Shown: one piece after another, positions 44,866 to 58,990 of the stretch
How the letters are laid out: each line of letters begins with the position of its first letter
Numbering within the stretch: the first letter of the stretch is position 1
Source of the DNA: Gossypium raimondii
Lineage: Eukaryota; Streptophyta; Magnoliopsida; Malvales; Malvaceae
DNA: 64,000 nucleotides
Direction of reading: 5' to 3'
Assembly: GCF_025698545.1 (NCBI RefSeq)
Contig: NC_068570.1
Location: 7,936,001 to 8,000,000 of the forward strand
Made by a program: the position numbers and the translations under genes
The notes under the pieces: model-generated
Databases searched by the model: none
Told to the model about the DNA's origin: nothing
What the model saw: only the letters and a program-made list of their open reading frames with translations

Positions 44866-47200
44866 CAGTATCAATAGAGATCAAAATTGAAGGTCAAGAT
44901 GGAGGGGATGGTGTTTTGATCCAGAAAATAGAGAAGAAGCCCCCTCAAATGAAATGCCTAAGGTTACTTAAACTATGGGTATTTTGAATCGGATAATCAG
45001 GTCGGATCCCGAGTGGAATTCTTATATACTTTTTTATAGTTGTATAACAATTTGTCCTCATCTTATCAAAGAAAAGTTATAAAGTGACACAACTATAACA
45101 AAATATATAAGATCACTATTATGGGTAACTTTTATTTTGCATATGAACTTCTTTATATTTTATATCTTATTTGCCGGTTGGGATAGAGTTCATGGATTTG
45201 TGATTTAATTTTTATATTTTTATTTTTAATGATTTTATATTTTTATAAGAGGTGGGATCCAATTTATACTACTTTTTAATATATTTTTGTACAATTAATA
45301 TTTTAACGATGCAACGTTTGAATTTATTGATATAATTGTACTTGTCATGCATGTAAATTTTCTAATTGATTCGATATCTCTATCATATCGATCTAAAATA
45401 ATGTATAAATTAATATTTATTGAATGATTAAAGTTTTCTTTTACATAGAACAAATAGTTAGAAAATTTTAATTTATGTCAAATTTGACATACATAATCTA
45501 TATGAATAGAATATGAAATATGACAGTTGGATCGTTAAAATATTAATCGTACAAAAATATATGATAGGATGTAAAACGTGTTTAGTTTTATATTGGTGTA
45601 AGTGGATCTCTTCCTTCTTATAATGTTATTAATTAGTCAAAATAGTTAATATAATCAACTATTTCAATTAAATTGTTGAAGTGAAAATTTTAAAATACTA
45701 TTCTAACAAAAAGGTTCCATTTAGTATAATAAATGGGAGAAGTGTTTTTTTCAATTTATAATAATAGAGGGACCAAATTAGGTCAAATAAAATATACAGA
45801 TTAAATCATAAATTTAAGCATAGTAAGGTGATCAATACCATAATATAGTCATTGAATGTATAATAAAAATTTAATTATTCAATTTATTTTTTACGAATTT
45901 ATATATTACATATTTGAATATTAAGAGTGTGTTTGGTAAATAGAGTTTTGAGCCTTTTTTTAGTTGATTTGGGCACAAATGGAGGATTGGGTAATCAAAC
46001 TCTCTAATTGTAGTATTTGGTGAATAGAGGTTTATAAGAGCTTATTGAGCTAAAACCTCCAAATCAGAAAACGCAGGGATGGATAATTTTTTTCACAGTT
46101 GATAAGGGATGAGATATGTAAAATGACATATTTGACCATGCTTTCTAAAAAATTACTCCATTTACCACATGCTCTCAAACCTAATAGGGGTGCCAAGATA
46201 TCACCAGCCTCTATTGTAAAAAATATTCACTAATTAATTTATATACTCCTAATTTATTTTCAATTTACTTGTATAAAATGATTTTTTATGCAACTTAATT
46301 CTTTGGTTATAGTGTTTTATTTCAATAATTTCACTCAATAAAGACTAAAGTATTATAAACAAATAAATACTTAACAGTAAAATGTGTCATGCCCTTATTT
46401 GTCATTTTACACATATCAGCTTTCAGTTATCAGCTAAGTTTTACCAAATATTTTTAAATAAACAGTTAATAGAATCAATTAGTCAAACCAACCATTGTAA
46501 TCAACAATCAATTATCACTATCGACCAATTGCCAAATAAAGCCTAAATTTATTATTTGGTATTAATTTATAGGAGTAGGAATATAAAGCATAGACTATTC
46601 ATTATTACTTAAATTTATTTTGATTTTAAAATAGAAGTTTGACAAATAAATTTTAAATATATAAAGAATATAAAGAATTAAAATAAATTGTACCATTTAA
46701 TTTTTATTCAATAATTCAACCAAAACAATTAACCTGACCCGAAGTTGAGAATCATATTAATCGTATTTTAAAAGAAAAGTTAAGTAAAGTTACACATAAG
46801 TTGTTTAAATGAATAGTTAATTTTAATGGGAGTTATTAAATATATAAATATAAATACCCTAATAATATTTTATTTTTATATTTTTAATTTATCATTCTTA
46901 TATTATGTTTAATTATTGATATTTCCAACGTGATATTAAATTAAATAAAAAAATATTCTAATTGTGTAGATAAATAATAATATAGATTTAATATTGTTGA
47001 GGGGATTTATCTTTCGAGGGAGAAGTTTTCGAAGTATTGTTTTTCGAGAGTTGATGGACCTCTCAGTGTACTGATACTAGGCCGAAGGTGTCTACACTTG
47101 GTTTTATCCTTGAACTTTATATTCTACCTCCGCCAAGAACCTTGACGAGTTTACGAAGGGCTAGCACCTTCACCCACTAGCAAAATCACAAATTGGGCTT
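44866..47200. other. AT-rich intergenic DNA
   Basis: No gene seen. 45925-46550 may be an old hAT-like MITE (left GTGTTTGGTAAAT, right TTGCCAAATAAAGCC as an inverted match), low confidence. Confidence 0.4.
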
Positions 47201-47254
47201 GGTGGGCTTTGAGCCCATGTCCTACAACTAGAATATAGGAGTTGAATGGAAAAT

Positions 47255-47400
47255 TGGATACTAGCTCAAGTGGTAGCGTAATTACCCACAAGTGCCCTAT
47301 ATGTTGTAAGTACGAGTTCAAACCCTACCAAGTGCAAATGCTCATATTTCTTTGAAAGGAAGTTATGTGCTATGTACGGCCCAACCTGAAATGACACTCC
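47255..47400 (+). repeat. tRNA-like SINE candidate
   Basis: TAGCTCAAGTGGTAG (47262-47276) fits a pol III A box and GAGTTCAAACC (47314-47324) a B box, about 50 bp apart as in tRNA-derived SINE heads. No cloverleaf closes, and no clear poly(A)/poly(T) tail or flanking duplication was found. Confidence 0.4.
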
Positions 47401-50400
47401 CACTCTACTCAACCCCTTGCTTCTTTAGAAAACCTCAGGCACTCGGCCTTTTCACAAAGTTAGGAGGCAAAACCCTGATCAATGATAATACCAACACAGA
47501 TGGATTCATATAATTCTTATATATATATATAATTCATCCTAGGTCTTCCTGTTCCATTATTTGGCTTATGTTTTTCATGTAACATTCAGACTGAATGACT
47601 TTATATTATGGATAACATAGGAGACATCTCAATTTCCCCCCAGAGAATCTTTAGAATTACCACTGCTTAGCTTTCAATTCGCCTCTGATCATCAAATGAA
47701 ATGTGAATAACTCATCCTTCTCTCTTTGAAACAAGGGGTGCTTTTGATTCTGTCAGTGCTTGAAACAATTTTGTCTTCTCCATATTACTATATCTCTAGA
47801 GTCAATAATTTTATATGAGAAACTATTAAACTCAATCACTTTATGTCGTTACTCTTCTATTTTTTTAAACATTTGTACTTGATAAGATTTAAACCTGTAC
47901 ACATTTGTAAACAATTATACTACTCTCTACAAACAAAAAATGAAAGACAAAACCCGACCTAAGATAATATAACCTATTAAAAAATATATCAATTCTGAAC
48001 AAACAATATGATTGACAAAAAGAAAACAAAAAACCACATAATCTTAAACATCCTTAAAAGGAATTCCCAAGATATGGCCACCCACTATCTATATCAGTGG
48101 CTGCAGTGCAGGCCATTAGACTAAGTGAAAGAACCCATTCCAAGATAATAATGTATCATCAACCGGCAAAGAAAGCAAATCAAACTGTCCATTTGTCAGT
48201 CGCTCTTTGTTTCACTAAAATTCAACAAAGCAGAATTTGTGTCATCATTAAAGTAATATTCAATGAATCTAACATTTTGAATATCAACCTCTGCACTCCA
48301 TCCATTATAGGGTAATACAGATTTCATATTCCATGTCCCTGATGACTTTTTTCACATTCCATCATTTGAAATCATTAAGACAAGAGTAAACCAATTAAGT
48401 GAAATTGGATTCAATTCAAGGTGGTTTGAGTTGGATGGTCTTGAAGTTCAATAAGAACTTAAAAAGGGGGAGGGTTTAGTATATAGAAATGGTTGGATAA
48501 GCATGGCATCACCTAGATTGAGTGAAAAGAAAAACATATGTCAGCAAGAAGATCAATTTATTGGATTATTTCTTTTTGGCTTATGACGATTTTCTTAATT
48601 CGGATAACTTTTCTTTTTTGAATTTCGAGTAGAATCTAATGATTAAAACATGGTATGAAAGTAATTTTGTTTTAAATCAAAATATCATCATCTTCCTTTA
48701 CATACATGCTTTTTTAAGATTAAATTAAGTTATTAGTCATTATACTTTCTAAAATTATAGATTTAACCCTTATATTTTAATTTGATCAACTTTAGTCTTT
48801 ATACTTTTCGAGTTAATTAATTTTAGTTCTTATACTTTTAAAAATTTAAAATTTTAGTCCGACTCAAATAATAATATTTAAATCTATTTGGTTAAATCCA
48901 ATTACTAATCTAGTATATACACACAATTGTAGTAGATTTGGTCCATATTTCAATTGAATAATTTTAAATCCCTATACTTTTCAAATTTTAGAATTTCAAT
49001 CTTAACACAAATGGCAATCATTAACCCATTAACTGAATTTTTAGTAAGTAATTTGTGGAAATAATAAGTTAAAATGGCATTACACATATAATGATATACT
49101 TAGCTCATCGATTTTGAAAATAGTGAAGCTTAACTTAATTAATTTAACACTTATCGTTTCTTTGGTGATTGAAATTTTAGAATTTAAAAATAAAAAACTA
49201 AGAATATTATTAAAATAGAAATATTAAATCTAATTAAAAAAGTTAACTGTTTTAATTAACGGGTTTATATTTTATTACGTTATTGTAAATTTTTTATAAT
49301 AATACGTTCTTTAAGATTTATTTTCTCAATATATATATTTTTAAGGTTAGTTGGAAAATAATGGATGCCATCACTTCTACACCTATGGACTCTTTGAATT
49401 TAAGTAAATTATTTGAAATGATTACATCACTTCCACACTTATGGGGTCTAATTCTTTTAAAAATATTTAAATTTTTATTGTAACAATATGATATAATTTT
49501 TAGCGGTCGGAATTTGATACTTAGGGATATCAAACTCTTAGTAAAATTTAAAAACATATAATTCATAATTCATAACCATTTATTTGAAGAAGAAATAGAA
49601 ATTTTAATTGATCTTACCATCTATGGGTGTTGAGATTATCTTAAAAATATTAATTTTAAAACTTATAAATAGGCCATCCAACTTCTTAGTTTTTAATAGA
49701 AAATCCAAAATATTCCTCCTCTACATTCTACACTATCCTACACACTTAAGTATTTCTAAACTCTAATTTCCAATCATATCGTAATGGTTGTCAACTTATT
49801 GAGACGCGAACAAGGACATGTTGCTCAGAATGCAACATAATTAGACTATTCTCTTATGGTTTGAGGTCACAATAATAAAATAAATTTGCCTAACAACAAA
49901 ATATTCCCTTAATTAACACAAGTCGTTTTCTCCCAATCTAGCCAAATTGGACAAGTTGTTTTCTTGTCGACATTCATATCCGCTTTGATTGAGCGATAGA
50001 GACCTAGGGCCTATGTGATTCATCTCCCATGTTGGATCCAGTATGTCCAGTATGTTGGTTTAATAAAATTACCCATAAATTACTTAATACCCTTTATATA
50101 TTGTCATCAATGATTTTTGCACGCAAAGAAAAATGGAAGCAAATATTGGTTCACTGGTTATCTAATGTTTAACTAATACTAAACGATATTATATAGTTAG
50201 GTCGTAATATGGAAAGACAATTTATATTAGTAGATTGAACCTATACATGTTCTTAGCGTAATTGGAAATGAGCAAACCGATTGAAAGACTAATATGTCAT
50301 ATATCGAGTCCAATTAAAGAGATGTTTTATCTTGAGAATCGGAGCGGATGACTCCCAGAAGATAAATACATAAATGTTACTAACTAGACTAACAGTACAT

Positions 50401-51189
50401 TGGATAGGACCCAAGTAGAATAGATTCTGAATCCGTTTATGGATTTATTCACTTGTGACATTTATAGTGTGACATACATTAATCCTAAGTGGATGATGGA
50501 CTATGTATGTGTGACTTGTATACTTTGGTGTAAGTAAGAGTCTGAGTTCAAATAGGTAATGAATCAAAAGTTGGTGCGTTAGGTATATGACTTCTGCAGT
50601 ATATAACATCATTTAAAATAGTGGAATTCATAGCCCAAGAAATGGGTATATGATATCCTCTCATTGGCATTACATGATAAATGAAAAGTAAACGTGACCA
50701 TAAGTCATTTGTCTTTGTAATAAATGATTTAATTACTATTTGATAGTAATTGACTTTTTATAAAGGAAGATGTAATGATTATCATGAGATAAAATAGGAT
50801 CATATTGGGAGAATGAATTTATCCTAAAGAGATTAAGAGTATCCTATGAGGGTAACATACTTATGACAAGGTCATTGGGCGAATACTAATCGAGTAGCTT
50901 TTGTAATGATATGTAATTAAGGAGAGCTTAGTCACAATACTATAGTGGAATGACTTCGTGACTAAATAAGTTTATAATTCATAGGAAAAAAGCTGGAACT
51001 TAATTAGAAATCATTTGAGCCCTAATTATATATGCCCAACCAGTCCCTTTGCTAGCTCATTGAAACAAAAAATGAATTGCATAAAGAATCAAATGAACAG
51101 AAATGGATGGAAACAATAGAGTTAAATAAATAGGTCACATTTGAAAATGAATGTGTTTTCTCACTAAGTAAAGAAATGACTTGAGAATT
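47401..51189. other. AT-rich intergenic DNA with decayed repeats
   Basis: No gene seen. (TA)n at about 47517-47532. 48720-49000 is built of phrases like AGTCTTTATACTTTT and looks like an old MITE. Open frames here are short and unconvincing. Confidence 0.4.
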
Positions 51190-51194
51190 AATTT

Positions 51195-53464
51195 TGTAAT
51201 AACCCATTTTGCCCGGGCCCAGAACTGATTAAACCCAATAATAATAATAAAATAGTCTCAGTCCATTACAACTAAATTAGCCCAAAATACAAACGGCCCA
51301 AATGGCCCAATGAAAGAAACCCTAGCTCAGCAGAATGGAAAAAAAATAGCAAACCCTAAGCCTAAGCGCCGCATGCCCAGGCTCCAGCGCCGCATGCCTT
51401 TGCCAGCCTCACGCACGCCGCCACCGCTCGAGATTCACCTATCACCGGCCATCCACGCGTCTGACATCTACAAAGCAAACCACACGCAACAACAGATAAC
51501 TTAAATAGCAGGACGACAAAAAAGATAGAGACGAAAGGGCTGTAATTCGACTATAAAAGCCGAAATATATTCTTTGTATTTTCTTTTACACACATCAGGA
51601 AATTGAAAAAGCAGAAACCAAAATCAAAAAGGTTGATTGTAGTTATTTCTCTTCGTTTTTTATCCTTTTATTTGTTTTTTTTAACCCTTTTTTTAAAAAA
51701 ATATATCAAAGAAAGTGAAAAGAAAAGGGTTACCTGAATCGGCCCTTAGGCACGCCGTCGATGGTCCTTCGCCGTCGCCAGATGTGGGTTTAGGGAGGGG
51801 CCAAAGCTTTTCTTTTTTTTTCTTTCTTTTTCGTTTCCCTATTCCAGGGCCTTGATCTAACACGCTTCAACGCACTGATAGGAGGCGCCCTCGCATAACT
51901 TCGACCACCGGGCAGTGGGGAAGTGGGACGGCGACAGGGTTCCAAGGCTAGGCCTGGAACCCTAGCAGAGAAAGGGGAGCCTCCCTTTTATTTTTTTGTG
52001 TTCTTTGCAGAAAATGAAACAGCAGAAAAAGTTAAATTTTTAGCTTTTATGGTGATTGTAAAACGGCGCCGTTTGAAGGAGGGAGATCTGCGCATTCTTG
52101 CCCTAATGGCTAATTTACGCAATTGGTCCCTCCAATTCTGCGGCACATTCAATGCATCCTTTTTATTTTACTTAATTTCAGCCACAGAATTTTGCTCCTG
52201 TTCCAATCTAGTCCTGCGCAAAACGATGCGCATAAGGGACGGGGATATTGCACAGTCAGTCCCTCATGTCATTAGCGCATCTTACTTCGGTCCTCTGTCA
52301 CTTATTTATAAATCTGCAATTAAAGCCCCGAATCTTAGTCCATTTTTTAATTCAGTCCCTAGCCTGTTTATTTTTATTTTTATTTCATTTTAAAAAAAAT
52401 AAACACAAAAAAGTTTTATTTAATATTCCATTTATTTACTTATTTATTTTCAATTTTTGGTCAAAATTACATTAGTTTTATTTTTAATTTGGCTTGTTTA
52501 TTTTATTTTGTCATTATCATTACAATTTTATTCCATCATTTATTTATTTGTTATTTTAAATACTTTTCGGACTTTAGATTCATTAGTATTATATTTATTG
52601 TGGTTGTTATTATTGTTGATGTTATATTGTCATTTGCATTATTATTATTATTCACGCATGTTAACATTAGGATTTATTAGTATTAGTGCTATGTGTATAT
52701 TTTATGATGCATATTATGTTATGGATTTTATATGTATGTTGTATATTCATTATAGGTCGTGTATGGCATCCTTTCCGTTTTAAACAATTTCTTTTCAAAT
52801 ATAATCAAAATTGCACGCATTTGGTTTTTAAATATTCCATTAATTCGTACTCAAAATTCAAAAGGGTAAAATTTCGAAAATAAAGGCAATATTTCGTATT
52901 TAGAAAATTCGAGAAATCGTGCCCTAACTTACTGAGCTTCGATTTTTCTCGCGTTGATCCTAAATAACCTAATATCCTTTTAAAATTAAAACAAATGAGG
53001 TTTAAATAAAAAATAAAAGGCAAACTTACTCTCAAAATACGAGATGTCGGGTCCTAACTTACTGGATGTGACATCTTATTACTTCGAGATAAGGAGGCAT
53101 TTTCCATTTTTGATTTATTCGAGTAATTTTAAAATAACACAATATAAAGAGGGATCATATTTCTAAATTCTTTTCGAGTTTTTAATTTTTGACACCAATA
53201 CATTAATTAATCAACTAGGTACAAATTTTTGGGCGTTACGAGGGTGCTAATCCTTCCTCGTACGTAACCGACTCTCGAGCCCGTTTTTTCTGAATTTCGC
53301 AGACCAAAAGCATTATTTTAATAAATCTAAACAATTTATTAAAACAACCATTTTACAATGTGACCCGATCACACCTCATCAAAAAAGATTGGTTGCGACT
53401 CCCATATTCGTTTTCATTTTTAAAATCCAAGTCAACCCCGTTTTCAAAAAAAATGGTGCCAACA
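51195..53464 (+). mobile_element. Solo LTR C, Ogre/Tat-like, 2.27 kb
   Basis: Starts TGTAATAACCCATTTTGCCC and ends GGTGCCAACA, flanked by perfect 5-bp AATTT duplications (51190-51194 and 53465-53469). Its ends, the AAACGGCGCCGTTT palindrome near 52062, and CCTAACTTACTG motifs (52922 and 53053) are shared in style with the LTRs of A and B. There is no internal region, so unequal or intra-element recombination removed the rest. Confidence 0.85.
51552..51558 (+). promoter_or_regulatory. TATA box of solo LTR C
   Basis: TATAAAA in the context CGACTATAAAAGCC, followed within 100 bp by a pyrimidine-rich leader. Could still drive transcription into flanking DNA. Confidence 0.55.
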
Positions 53465-53521
53465 AATTTAAGTTTTTTGAATTATTATTTAATCAAATAA
53501 TTGAAATTAAAAAGTAGAATT

Positions 53522-56500
53522 TGTAACACCCTCACTCGATTGTTCGACGAATCTAGGTATGGAGTGTCACAAACAGGGCTTATTTGATTTGATGACCAAA
53601 TTATTACTAACTAAATCAATTATAAGTGGTTTTATTAAATAAATACATATTCCACCCAAGAAAAACCTTAAAGAAAAGTTTACTAGCTCGAGTTTCCAGA
53701 TTCTAAGGTGACTACTTATTTACAATACATTCAACCTTCAAGCAGAGTCCCTAATGGTACACCCTTCCTATTTGCATGACTTCAACAATGACAATGTATC
53801 CATGATTTCCACATAGTCTGGCTTGGTCCCTCCTCAAGTTCTTTGTCCTGCAAATCCTACAGCCACATGTCATAGCCTTGTAAGTTCGAATGAACTTATT
53901 TAGTTTCTTTATTATGTAAAATATACCCTGCCTTGTCTGTGATTCGAATAAATAATAATAGTAATAATTATACAACAAACTCCTTGTTTGTTAGAAACAT
54001 TTTTCTTAGTCTGTCGTAGTGGACTTTTTCCTATTCCCAATCCTAACCTATGGCAGATAGATTGTTTCGTGATTTCTTTCTGGCTATTTTACTAGCCATT
54101 AACCAACCTTGATAGTTCCACTGAGTGTCTTGCCATTTCTATGGACTCTACCATTTCCTTTACTTAATTTCTTCCTACCACTTGTACTCAATGTGGGTGT
54201 CTTCTTCCTACCATTATGCCCTATTAATGAGGCCTTCTGGCCTATCTTTCGAAGACTCTTGGTGAGTATTTTCAACATCTTTAGCCCGTAGCAGACTCTT
54301 TCCTTATCTTAATCCTGTATAACTTGCTTACCTTCCATCCATTGGTATGACTAACACGGTCCCACGCCAACCTGGTAGATTAAATTCTATTTGGATTAAA
54401 TAGAGTTCAAATTCTTCTTCGTATTCTGCTTTAGTCGTATGACCTTTCCTTTAAGCGTAGCACACCTATCTGCTACGATCCACTATGGCCTTCAGTACTC
54501 AGCCGAATGCCGCTGTGTGGCCATCTGAGTTCACAAGTCATCTTTCTTACTGCATTCCCACATGGCTAGCCATTTAGCTGATACTTCCTCGATGGTTTTT
54601 TTCCTTTAAGAGACATAGTCTTGACAGACACTTCTACTATCATGTGTGTTCTTCTTTGTCAATGGGTTCTAATCACCTGTCCCTTCTTTAGGGGCTAACC
54701 AGCGTATATATGATACACTACTAGTCTATACAATTTCTCTGAATGCCCTCGGCGTTTCTTAATAACGGATCCTTATCTACAATCTTTGGTTAAACAATTT
54801 TTCATTTTCCTGTACATTAGGCACCACTAGTACGTCAACTTCCATGACTACTTTTCGCTGGACTAACATCCTTATGCCTTATTGATTTACACGGCTACTA
54901 TTTCCACAGTTCTTTCTAGCTTCCATTACATTTCGATTCATTAGTGGATTCTTTCGGCTCACTGCTAGACCATTGCAAGTTCATACTTTTATTTTCCTTG
55001 TTTGTAAGTTATCCCACGATTTCTATTCTGATTTTTGACTCGTGTTTATTATCTCAACGAACTCTCTATGTTGCCATAGTTAACATATGGTCTTACTCGT
55101 CAAATTCCAGGTCTGCTGTCCTGACAGACTCCATTGGTTGCCATAGCCGAACTATGGTCTTACCCTCATAATCTTCGTGTTTACTGTCTCAACAGATTAT
55201 CCCGTGTTTAATGTCCAGTTAGACTATTTTGTGTTTAACATCTCGTCGAATTATCCAGTGTTCAATGTCCTATTAGTTTATCTCGTGTTTAACATCTCAT
55301 CGAACTATCTCATGTTTAACATCCCGTTGGACTATCCCGTGTTTAACTTCCCGTTAAACTATCTCATATTTAACATCCCATTAAACTATCTATGATGTCG
55401 TAACATCTTTCAGCTAGGGTCTTACACAGTATAATCCCCATGTTTACTGTCCCAGCAGACTATCAAAGGATGCCATAATGTCTTTCAGCCATCGTTTTAC
55501 TCATTTTCATCATGATGCCATAGCATCTTTCAGCTATGGTCTTACTAATTTCCATTCTGATGCTATAGTGCCTTTCAACTATGGTTTTACTCATTTTAGG
55601 CTTATAGTCTTCGATCGAATCCATGAAGTAGCCCTGATCTTTACTCTTCTCATCTCAATCTATCCATTCTTCCATTTCACTATCCTATACCTTGATGCTC
55701 AAAAACCGCAGTGTCTCATCTACAAGGCCTAGAGCTTCACTCATTACGGGTGCGCACAACAACACCGTATGGAGGTATCTAATAGAATTATCCCATTTCC
55801 CTTCTGAACTTTGCCTAAACCCAACAATGTTTCTCATACATACATTATATACATTTCATGGACGTAATATCATGGAATTATAGCTAATTCATGCTTACTA
55901 GGTTACTTTAGAAGATACTCATAGACCCATGCAACCTTTCAACATACTTAACAGTGGGTTTGAGTATAGAAACTCATTTGATACTCCTTCGTCTTGTTTT
56001 CTTAGCTCTTCCAAACGTCAAAGCTTCCATTCTCCCAAAAACTAAGTAAGAAAATCAATTTATAGGATAAACTTAGTGTTTTTGCTTTAAAACCTCAAAT
56101 TTTTAGAAACTTGCAGAACCCTTAAAGTGGTTCTAAAAACTCTTAACTTTGTTTCCTAAGTCTTACGTACATTGAAGGGCTCAGAACCTTACCAGCTTAT
56201 TGGGTTCTCTACTTTTCTGACTTTAACCTCACGATCATTGCTCAATGTAGAGCTTTCCAATACCTTTGCTTCCTTGGAGCAACCATGGAAGATAAAGAAG
56301 AGAGGAAAATGAAACAAATTGGAGAAAAAGTCTCTCAGGAAGTCACTCTCCAGTTATTTATAGCCCTTCTTGCGTGGTTTTCCACTGTATAACAACCATT
56401 CATCCATAATCATTTTATCCCCCCTAAGGAACTGATTGGTTCAAATCCAACCAAACCAGATTTGAATCTCAACTATGCTCAAACTAGCATATATATTTCT

Positions 56501-56595
56501 CAAATTTTCTAGTAGAGACCGGTAGCTTACAGTCTCTTTTAATTTAACCCTTAAAGGTTCAATTTTTCAGGTTTCAAGGGAAACTGGATGTGATA
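53522..56595. mobile_element. Probable second solo LTR or retroelement fragment, about 3 kb
   Basis: Begins TGTAACACCC, a common plant gypsy LTR start, 57 bp after solo LTR C. It may end at GGATGTGATA (56595), with GAATT/GAATC as an imperfect duplication. It has no coding domains. It contains internal tandem repeats at 55180-55390 and 55470-55590. Confidence 0.4.
55180..55590. repeat. Two short tandem-repeat arrays
   Basis: About 55180-55390: roughly eight copies of a 27-30 bp unit with core CCCGTGTTTAACATC. About 55470-55590: near 54-bp units with GCCATAGCATCTTTCAGC and a variant of it. The open frame at 55177-55395 is a product of the repeat. Confidence 0.75.
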
Positions 56596-57056
56596 GAATC
56601 GGGTTGAAAAAATTATTTAATATATTTTTTATAGATTCTATTACAGTAAAATTACTAGGATTTTAAGGGTATGAGAGGCGACAACCCTTGTGTATTTAAC
56701 TAGGGTGTTTCACCCTTTTCTCCTAGTTAAACTAAGAGATTTTTTTTCTATCAAATAAATATCATTCATGTTCTACTAATTCAACTAGAAGTTTTTTTAT
56801 CTCTCCCTAAATTCACACATTATGAATTTAGCAAGTAAAAACACAACATTAAGGTTTTACTATTAAGATGCACTCATACAATAAAATTCCTCACATGAGT
56901 AGATTAAGTGCTTAGTTCTCTCTATACATTAACCCATACAAATCTCTCAACTAAATAGATTATTTTAATACTTACTAACATAAAATGATCTATCACAATC
57001 CCATTAAAATAGTAATAAGATAAGTTGAAGACAATATAATAACAAGTAATGTAAAC
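56596..57056. other. Intergenic DNA
   Basis: Short AT-rich stretch, no gene seen. Confidence 0.4.
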
Positions 57057-57765
57057 ATGGACACCTCTTTTGTTTTAGGAATCCAGATATATCAAGACTA
57101 ATCTCGAGGTATTCTTGGATTGTCACAAAAGAGTTATATCGATAAAGTACTCAAAAGATTTGGCATGCAAGGTTGCAGACCAAGTGACACCCTTGTTGCT
57201 AAAGGAGACAAATTTAATCTTACTCAAAGCCCTAAAAGTAACCTTGAAATTTAGGAAATGCAAAAGATTCCCTATGCATCAACTATTGGGAGTCTAATGT
57301 ATGATCAAGTATGTACGCATCTAAATATTACATACATTGTTGGAATGTTAGGCAGACATTTAAGCAACCCTGGGATGGACCATTGGATAGTAGCCAAGAG
57401 GGTTATAAGGTATCTTTAGATAACAAAAAATTTTCTACTCACATATCAGAGGTCTAGTAAGTTAGAGATCATCAGGTATACAGACTCCAATTTTGATGAA
57501 ATATTGATGCAAAATTTTGTCATTATGGTGCAAATTGTGACAATAATTGGTAGCTTTTATTCCAATAACAACAGGAGCACATCAAAATCAAAGCACATAG
57601 ACTTTACGTTTCTGGTTGTTAAAGTAAAAGTTAAGAGTGATTAAGTATCTATAAAGCATATTTGGACAAACTCCATAATTGCGAACCCACTTACTAAGGG
57701 GCTACACCCAAGGTGTTATAAGAGCACACTGCTCATATGGGTGCAATGTCATTCCAGGATATTCA
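57057..57765 (+). pseudogene. Ty1-copia pol remnant (end of reverse transcriptase and RNase H)
   Basis: Frame with several stops reads FVLGIQIYQD at the start, then ILGLSQKSYIDKVLKRFGM, YASTIGSLMYDQ and MLGRHLSNPGMDHW, ending SIIANPLTKGLHPR. This is the C-terminal reverse transcriptase plus RNase H order of plant copia elements. Gag, protease and integrase are missing upstream, so it is 5'-truncated. Confidence 0.85.
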
Positions 57766-58185
57766 GTTTTAATGGGAATTTGTAATTTTAAATGCTTTTC
57801 TGTTACAGACACATTTTCGGTTATTTTAACTTAAGGTTATTTTCTGTAGAAATAAAATTTATTTGGTTTATTCACACTCTAATTTTTGCAAGATTTGATC
57901 TTACCAAGGCTAAGGAGGACCAGTTGGAAATAGGCATGTTTGGATCATATTGCATTTAATTTCCATGCAGCACATCCATACTTGTTCTATGTCATTTGGT
58001 TGTGTTAATGTATGTGGTCAAGGATGGATTTAACTACGATATATCTAACGAAAGTCGCCTCGGTTCTATGTTAACATAATTAATGGACCAGATTATTCAA
58101 AATACCTTTTGGACATGATAGTAAAGTTTTAAGCTCATAAGGTTATATAATAACATGTCATTATAGAGTAATTAATATATATGTG

Positions 58186-58990
58186 TGGTCCAAGTGGAAG
58201 ATTGTTGGAAAATATGGACATCACATATATAATAATAATAATTATATGTTATTATTTACTATCATAAAAGATTAGCCCAAATTCAAAGTGATCCAATTTG
58301 GTTAAGGTTTATTAAACTGTAGTTATTAAATAAAGTATGGGTCAAATACGTGTGGATAATTTCGTAATTAATTTCTAATTGATGATAGGTGATTAGAAAT
58401 TAGGGTTAATGTGCAAAAGTTATAAAAGTTATATATTAGGGTTATGATCTCCAAATTACACATACGTAATTTTTCTAAAATGCCATTTTAGAAAAAAGAG
58501 TCACATTCTCTAAATTATTTGTATGCTAATTTGGAAGATCAAAATCACAAGAGTGAAAATTTCAATAAATCAATGGATTCGTATACTTACGCATATAGTT
58601 TTGTTCTTGACGATTTGATATGATAAATCTGATTAATTAAGTTTTATATCAAATCTTATTTTACGATTCGACATTTTTATTATTTATTTATTTTTATGTT
58701 TATATTTTGCATTAATTGATTTAAAGTCTTATGACGCAATTCAATTTTAAAAAGTATATATGTTTTAATGTTTATGATTTCATAATTCTTTGATTTTAAA
58801 TTATTTAATCAATCTAATTAACTATAGAAAATATATTGCTTAATTAATATTTATTACTTAATTATTTGTTTTGGTACCTTTTACATAATTATTTTTATTT
58901 TATGTTTAAAATTATGTTATTTAAAGGATTTGGTGTGTTATATTTTGCATGATAATATTGCAATTATTCAATATTAAAATTATGTTGTTG
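58186..58990 (+). repeat. Copia 3' LTR candidate
   Basis: A purine tract (AAGTGGAAGA, about 58192-58202) precedes TGTTGGAAAATATGG at 58203, the usual copia polypurine tract and LTR start. The right boundary is not clear and lies at or before 58990. Confidence 0.5.

Noticed and set aside
52457..52783. 108-codon hydrophobic frame
   Set aside because: Caused by T-rich LTR sequence; Leu/Ile/Tyr-only composition.
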